Shown here one piece after another: positions 60,961 through 64,000 of a DNA stretch of 64,000 nt. The translations under genes and the position numbers were made by a program. Each line of letters opens with the position of its first letter. Positions within the stretch are counted from its first letter, which is position 1. Location: contig WTXG01000007.1 of the NCBI GenBank assembly GCA_022496185.1, positions 682,001-746,000 of the forward strand. The letters run 5' to 3'. Source of the stretch: Multifurca ochricompacta. Lineage: Eukaryota; Basidiomycota; Agaricomycetes; Russulales; Russulaceae. The notes under the pieces are model-generated. The model had not been told where the DNA came from. It did no database searches and was given only the letters and a program-made list of their open reading frames with translations.

Positions 60961-61964
60961 TATATAATAATATTCCCACGAGTATTCCGCGAGTACCCGT
61001 GTGGGTACCCGGGGTGCCAAAATCAATACCCGGATCCGCATGAGTATTTTCCCACGGATCACCTGGATCCGCGAGTATCAATACCCGCGAGTTTTCCCAC
61101 GGCTCTACTCAAAAAACTCGCGAGTTACCCGGACTCGTGCTATGCCCTAACCTGACCCCAACTATATTTACCGACCTACCACCCCCCCCTTGCGCAACTT
61201 CCAGCAGACGATATCGTTGCACAGACACAATGAGAAGTCAATGAACCAGGCCCCAACTATGACTCCCCTGGTTTCCCTTTCCAACGCAACCATCCCCATT
61301 CCCCCCGCTTTATCCCGCAACAAATTATTGACAAGGATGGTCATCTGGATACTGCTCACTGGGTTGCTTTTGAGTACTGCTGCGTGGACCCCCGCATCTA
61401 CTTCACAATGGGAAAATGTCATCCCATCAGCCATGCCCCTCTATATGCTACCACATTCTACCGCTTTGCTCATGGTCCCAACCCCCTCCTCTCTGCCCGC
61501 CAACAGCACCTGTTTGATGACAATCAATCCTACACCCCTCTGGTGGACACAGCTCTAGACAACATGCATGACCCAGGAGCCTGGGCTGAAGTCTCTTGTT
61601 TCCGTCACGCCACTTACCGCCTGGACAAAGCCCATCACAACATTGCTCACTGGCGATGACAGGCTGACCGGGCCTTGCAGAGCATCCATGAAGCCACACA
61701 TGCTATGTCACGCACCAACCTGTATTACAGATTATTCCCCCACCTCACTTATGTTCATGCCCCTTCACGCTCCATCCCTCCCACTCAGGTTGCTCATTTT
61801 GTGCCGGACCCTGAACTACGCGCAGTCTTACAGGCTGGGGGACCAGGCAGTCGACATCTCCCTCACCGTCACCAGGTGTGCCGCTCACCACCATGCATTA
61901 CTGATCAACTTCAGACTGATGGGCCCACTGTCTGAGGCCAGACAAAGACTTACAGAGGGGGTAA

Positions 61965-62557
61965 TGTGACGGTTTCATCTGCTGATATTAGGGTCATGTG
62001 CACCATGTGTTTTCCTTTTCTTTTTCTAAATATTTACCGTATCATGCAGATACACACATGACTTGCTTATGAAGGACTTATTACCTACATGCTGACTGAT
62101 TTGCTTACTGATCCTACTTAGTGGCTTACTGATCAACATCCAGAGGGCGCAACCCCTCTCCCTTCTTTATCCTTCTGGGGTATTCTACTGTACAACCATT
62201 AGACTACCTAGTGAACGCTCTAGTAACTACCAGAACCAGCCCTCATAAGTACTGAACATGTATATAAAGCCTAGGTAGTACAGGACGAGACCTTAAGTCT
62301 GTTCTTCTGCATCCAATACAGGTGCTTGGACTCACTTCACTGAACTGAAAAACCCCCACTTGAACCTTCTAAGCTTGTGCCTTAGAAGGACTTCGACCCC
62401 AGAAGCTTGTGGCAGGACTTAGTGTCTCTGCTCGATTCCATCTTGTGCGTGTGCCCCTTGGTCGGCATACTTTGACTTGACTCAAAGAACTTTGAAATCT
62501 TGATAGAACAACCTTGAAACCCAGAACTTTGACACAGCGTTGCACCTAGCTGTGACA
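61965..62557 (+). repeat. Chromovirus 3' LTR
   Basis: 593 bp, the same ends as the 5' LTR, preceded by a purine tract (GAGGGGGTAA). Confidence 0.93.
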
Positions 62558-63966
62558 CAACCAGTAGGTTTCATCATTGCTGGACAAGAGTCCAAAGTTT
62601 GCAGGCTTCAAAAAGCTTTGTATGGCCTCAAACAAGCTTCCTGAGCATGGAATCTACAATTCCATGCAGTTCTTAATGAACTGGGCTTTACTCGGATGTA
62701 CTCTGATGCAGGAGTATATGTGTTTCATTATAAGAAGGAGGATGATTCACTCTACGTCATTCTATATGTAGATGACATTACTATACTTGGATCTTCAAAT
62801 GATAAGATAACGTGGCTGAAGTCAGCTCTATCTAATCGATATGAGATGACTGACTTGGGAGAAATCCAGTCCTACCTTGGAGTTAACATCACCAGGGATC
62901 ATCCTAACAAGACACTGGAGATTGATCAAGCAGCCTACGTTTTATCTATTATTGAGAAGTTTGGGATGAGGGATTCCAACCAAGTATATACTCCTCTCCC
63001 CTCTGGCACTGATGTACATCTGGTCAAATTTGAAGGCCAGGCATCTACTTCTGAAATAAAGAAGTACCAACAGTTGATGGGGTCTCTGCTATGGGTGCAG
63101 ATTGGAAGCAGACCCGACATCAGTTTTGCTGTGGCGCACCTTAGTCAATATGCTTCCAACCCCTCTCAAGATCATATGTGGCTTGCAAAATATGTCTTAA
63201 AATATTTAAATAGTACAAAAGACTGCAAGTTACACTATTCTGGAGGGAATGGGGAGAGTGGCCTTCATGGCTTTGCAGATTCCTCATGGGGAGATCAAGA
63301 GGACTGCCACTCCACCTCAGGCTATGTGTTTTTCTTGGCAAATGGTGCCATTTCATGGTGTTCCAGAAAGCAGAAAACAGTAGCACAGTCCACCACTGAA
63401 GCTGAGTATATGAGCCTCTCTGAGGCTGCAAATCAGGCTGCATGGTATAGGACTTTTATGGAGGAATTAGGGTATGAGGTATCCTCCCCTATACTACTCC
63501 ATTGTGACAATAAGGGTGCCATAGATCTGGCATTAAACCCAGTCACAGGAAGGCGGTCAAAGCATATACCTATTAAGTTCCATGCCATTAGGGGGTACAT
63601 TGAATCACACTTAATTGAGTTAGTGCGTACCCCCACAGGTGAGATGCTGGCAGATGGCTTCACTAAGTCTCTACCAAGAGCATCATTTGAAACCATGGTC
63701 AATGGACTTGGACTTATGCTGGAATGAAAGAGCTGGAATCTGGAGACTTTGTATACCAGTTTCACTTTCCCACCATGAGCAACGTTCTCAACTTCGAGAG
63801 TGATGCAAGAGGTGTGTATGGTTTCAGTTTGCATAAGCGAATCACCGTGATATGCCTCTGAACACCATGCTCTTCTCACACTTGAGAGTTAGAGAAGTTG
63901 GATCTCTGGCAGTGTGCTCATTTAACTCATTTCCATCAATGACCAGATGCCTTCAGCATGGAGGGA

Positions 63967-64000
63967 TGTTGAACATAGAAGATGTTCGGTGATGCTTCAG
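63967..64000 (+). repeat. Copia B 3' LTR (start only)
   Basis: 34 bp identical to the start of the LTR at 48,378, preceded by the polypurine tract GGAGGGA. Continues past the window. Confidence 0.9.

Larger units (their letters stand above)
59710..61149. mobile_element. hAT-like element, family 5, with tandem array
   Basis: 1,440 bp. Ends TAGGGCCTAGCACGAGT and ACTCGTGCTATGCCCTA. TSD ACCTGACC at 59,702-59,709 and 61,150-61,157. Subterminal arms repeat CGGATCCG, ACCCGGATCC and CTCGCGAGT palindromes. The middle holds the 56-bp array and a SINE. No transposase. Confidence 0.9.
59289..61935 (+). pseudogene. Extra chromovirus ORF downstream of pol, unknown
   Basis: Begins ATG 59289 (MARIKRPVRLTQERKLYRF), 73 bp after pol. 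It continues through a Pro/Ser-rich stretch and LEDDIRNRVLLLLEEARARL to 59,709, where the hAT-like element interrupts it, then resumes at 61,158. After one apparent frame change near 61,290-61,330 it reads IIDKDGHLDTAHWVAFEY, VDPRIYFTMGKCHPISHAPL, SCFRHATYRLDKAHHNIAHW, stop TGA 61,657, QADRALQSIHEATHAMSRTN, LFPHLTYVHAPSRSIPPT, end 61,935. Aromatic- and His-rich. I recognise no family. It is not an envelope in any way I can see: no signal peptide and no convincing membrane anchor. Confidence 0.6.
53875..62557 (+). mobile_element. Ty3/gypsy chromovirus, complete with both LTRs
   Basis: 8,683 bp inserted in the RT part of copia B. TSD CAACC at 53,870-53,874 and 62,558-62,562. Two 593-bp LTRs start TGTGACGG and end GCTGTGACA. 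Gag, PR, RT, RNaseH, IN with chromodomain, then an additional ORF region and a hAT-like insertion. Multiple stops make it inactive. Confidence 0.95.
49814..63727 (+). pseudogene. Copia B gag-pol, interrupted
   Basis: Starts ATG 49814. Gag contains WQQWSVSFTALLRINGMKRH and a zinc knuckle CFYCQKLGHKANEC. Protease has WMMDSGATTHFTPY (active DSG). Integrase has the HHCC-like WHLHMGHMSKEALKRH and CYGCEMGKSHHLPFP, and the D,D,E core (IHSDLVSPL, HTDQGGEFINRELKS, PQQNGRAERFNRT). RT has [40 protein letters not shown] and YVDD at about 62,767. RNaseH has CDNKGAIDLALNPVTGRRSK. With the insertions 50,996-51,347, 52,363-52,880 and 53,875-62,562 discounted, the frame is 4,356 nt. Only three stops break it, all TGA (52,164; 53,402; 62,642). 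So it was probably one polyprotein of about 1,450 codons, now inactive. Confidence 0.9.
48378..64000 (+). mobile_element. Ty1/copia element B, full length, runs past window
   Basis: LTR retrotransposon with its 5' LTR at 48,378, a half-tRNA primer site, one gag-pol frame in the copia order (gag, PR, IN, RT, RNaseH), a polypurine tract (GGAGGGA, 63,960-63,966) and a 3' LTR starting at 63,967. It is interrupted by a 343-bp insertion, a solo LTR and a chromovirus. Its own 3' TSD is outside the window. Confidence 0.92.

Overview
The window is nuclear DNA from a filamentous basidiomycete, most likely an Agaricomycete. Genes are intron-rich, with many introns of 45-70 bp. They encode a fungal allosteric chromorismate-type mutase (AroQ), THI4, an Nud1/Cdc11-type scaffold, a KN-type homeodomain protein and an F-box protein. 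The right part is filled with fungal Ty1/copia, Ty3/gypsy chromovirus and hAT-like elements.

Positions 1 to about 38,740 are a gene-dense euchromatic block. In order it holds: a septin-like GTPase (+, 5' end outside), chorismate mutase (-), a DHHC palmitoyltransferase (+), THI4 thiazole synthase (+), the proteasome chaperone Nas2/PSMD9 (+), ribosomal protein uL16/RPL10 (+), ribosomal protein eS19/RPS19 (-), an F-box protein (+), the ribosome-assembly GTPase BMS1 (-), a Cep57-domain coiled-coil protein (+), 2-oxoglutarate dehydrogenase E1 (-), a Dhr2-like DEAH helicase (-), an LRR scaffold of the Nud1/Cdc11 type (+) and a TALE homeodomain protein (+). Most are housekeeping genes. Ribosome production recurs (RPL10, RPS19, BMS1, Dhr2-like), as does septum/spindle-pole biology (septin-like, Cep57-like, Nud1-like). 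Several pairs are divergent and share short promoters of 142 to 430 bp.

Positions from about 40,000 to 64,000 are a nest of transposons with no host gene that I can recognise. I resolved the nest from target-site duplications (TSDs) and reading-frame continuity. A copia element (called C here) has its gag split by hAT-like elements with perfect 8-bp TSDs. One of these carries a solo LTR and a further GC-rich MITE. The left end of another hAT copy (48,324) is cut by a second copia element (B), which runs past the window end. Copia B is interrupted by a 343-bp insertion, a solo LTR and a complete 8.7-kb chromovirus. The chromovirus carries a 1.44-kb hAT-like element that contains a 56-bp tandem array and a tRNA-like SINE. 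The depth is at least six layers. When the three insertions are removed arithmetically, the copia B coding region is 4,356 nt, a whole number of codons, broken only by three TGA codons. Chromovirus pol from 56,261 on is likewise broken only by TGA, several at positions where relatives have Arg. This fits CGA-to-TGA (CpG) decay.

The most unusual items are: a second, unrecognised long ORF downstream of the chromodomain in the chromovirus; a half-tRNA(iMet) primer site in copia B; a 56-bp module shared by unrelated insertions; two GC-AG introns in the conserved genes THI4 and RPL10; a 22-nt microexon in chorismate mutase; and an apparent one-base loss at the split Trp codon of the DHHC enzyme.
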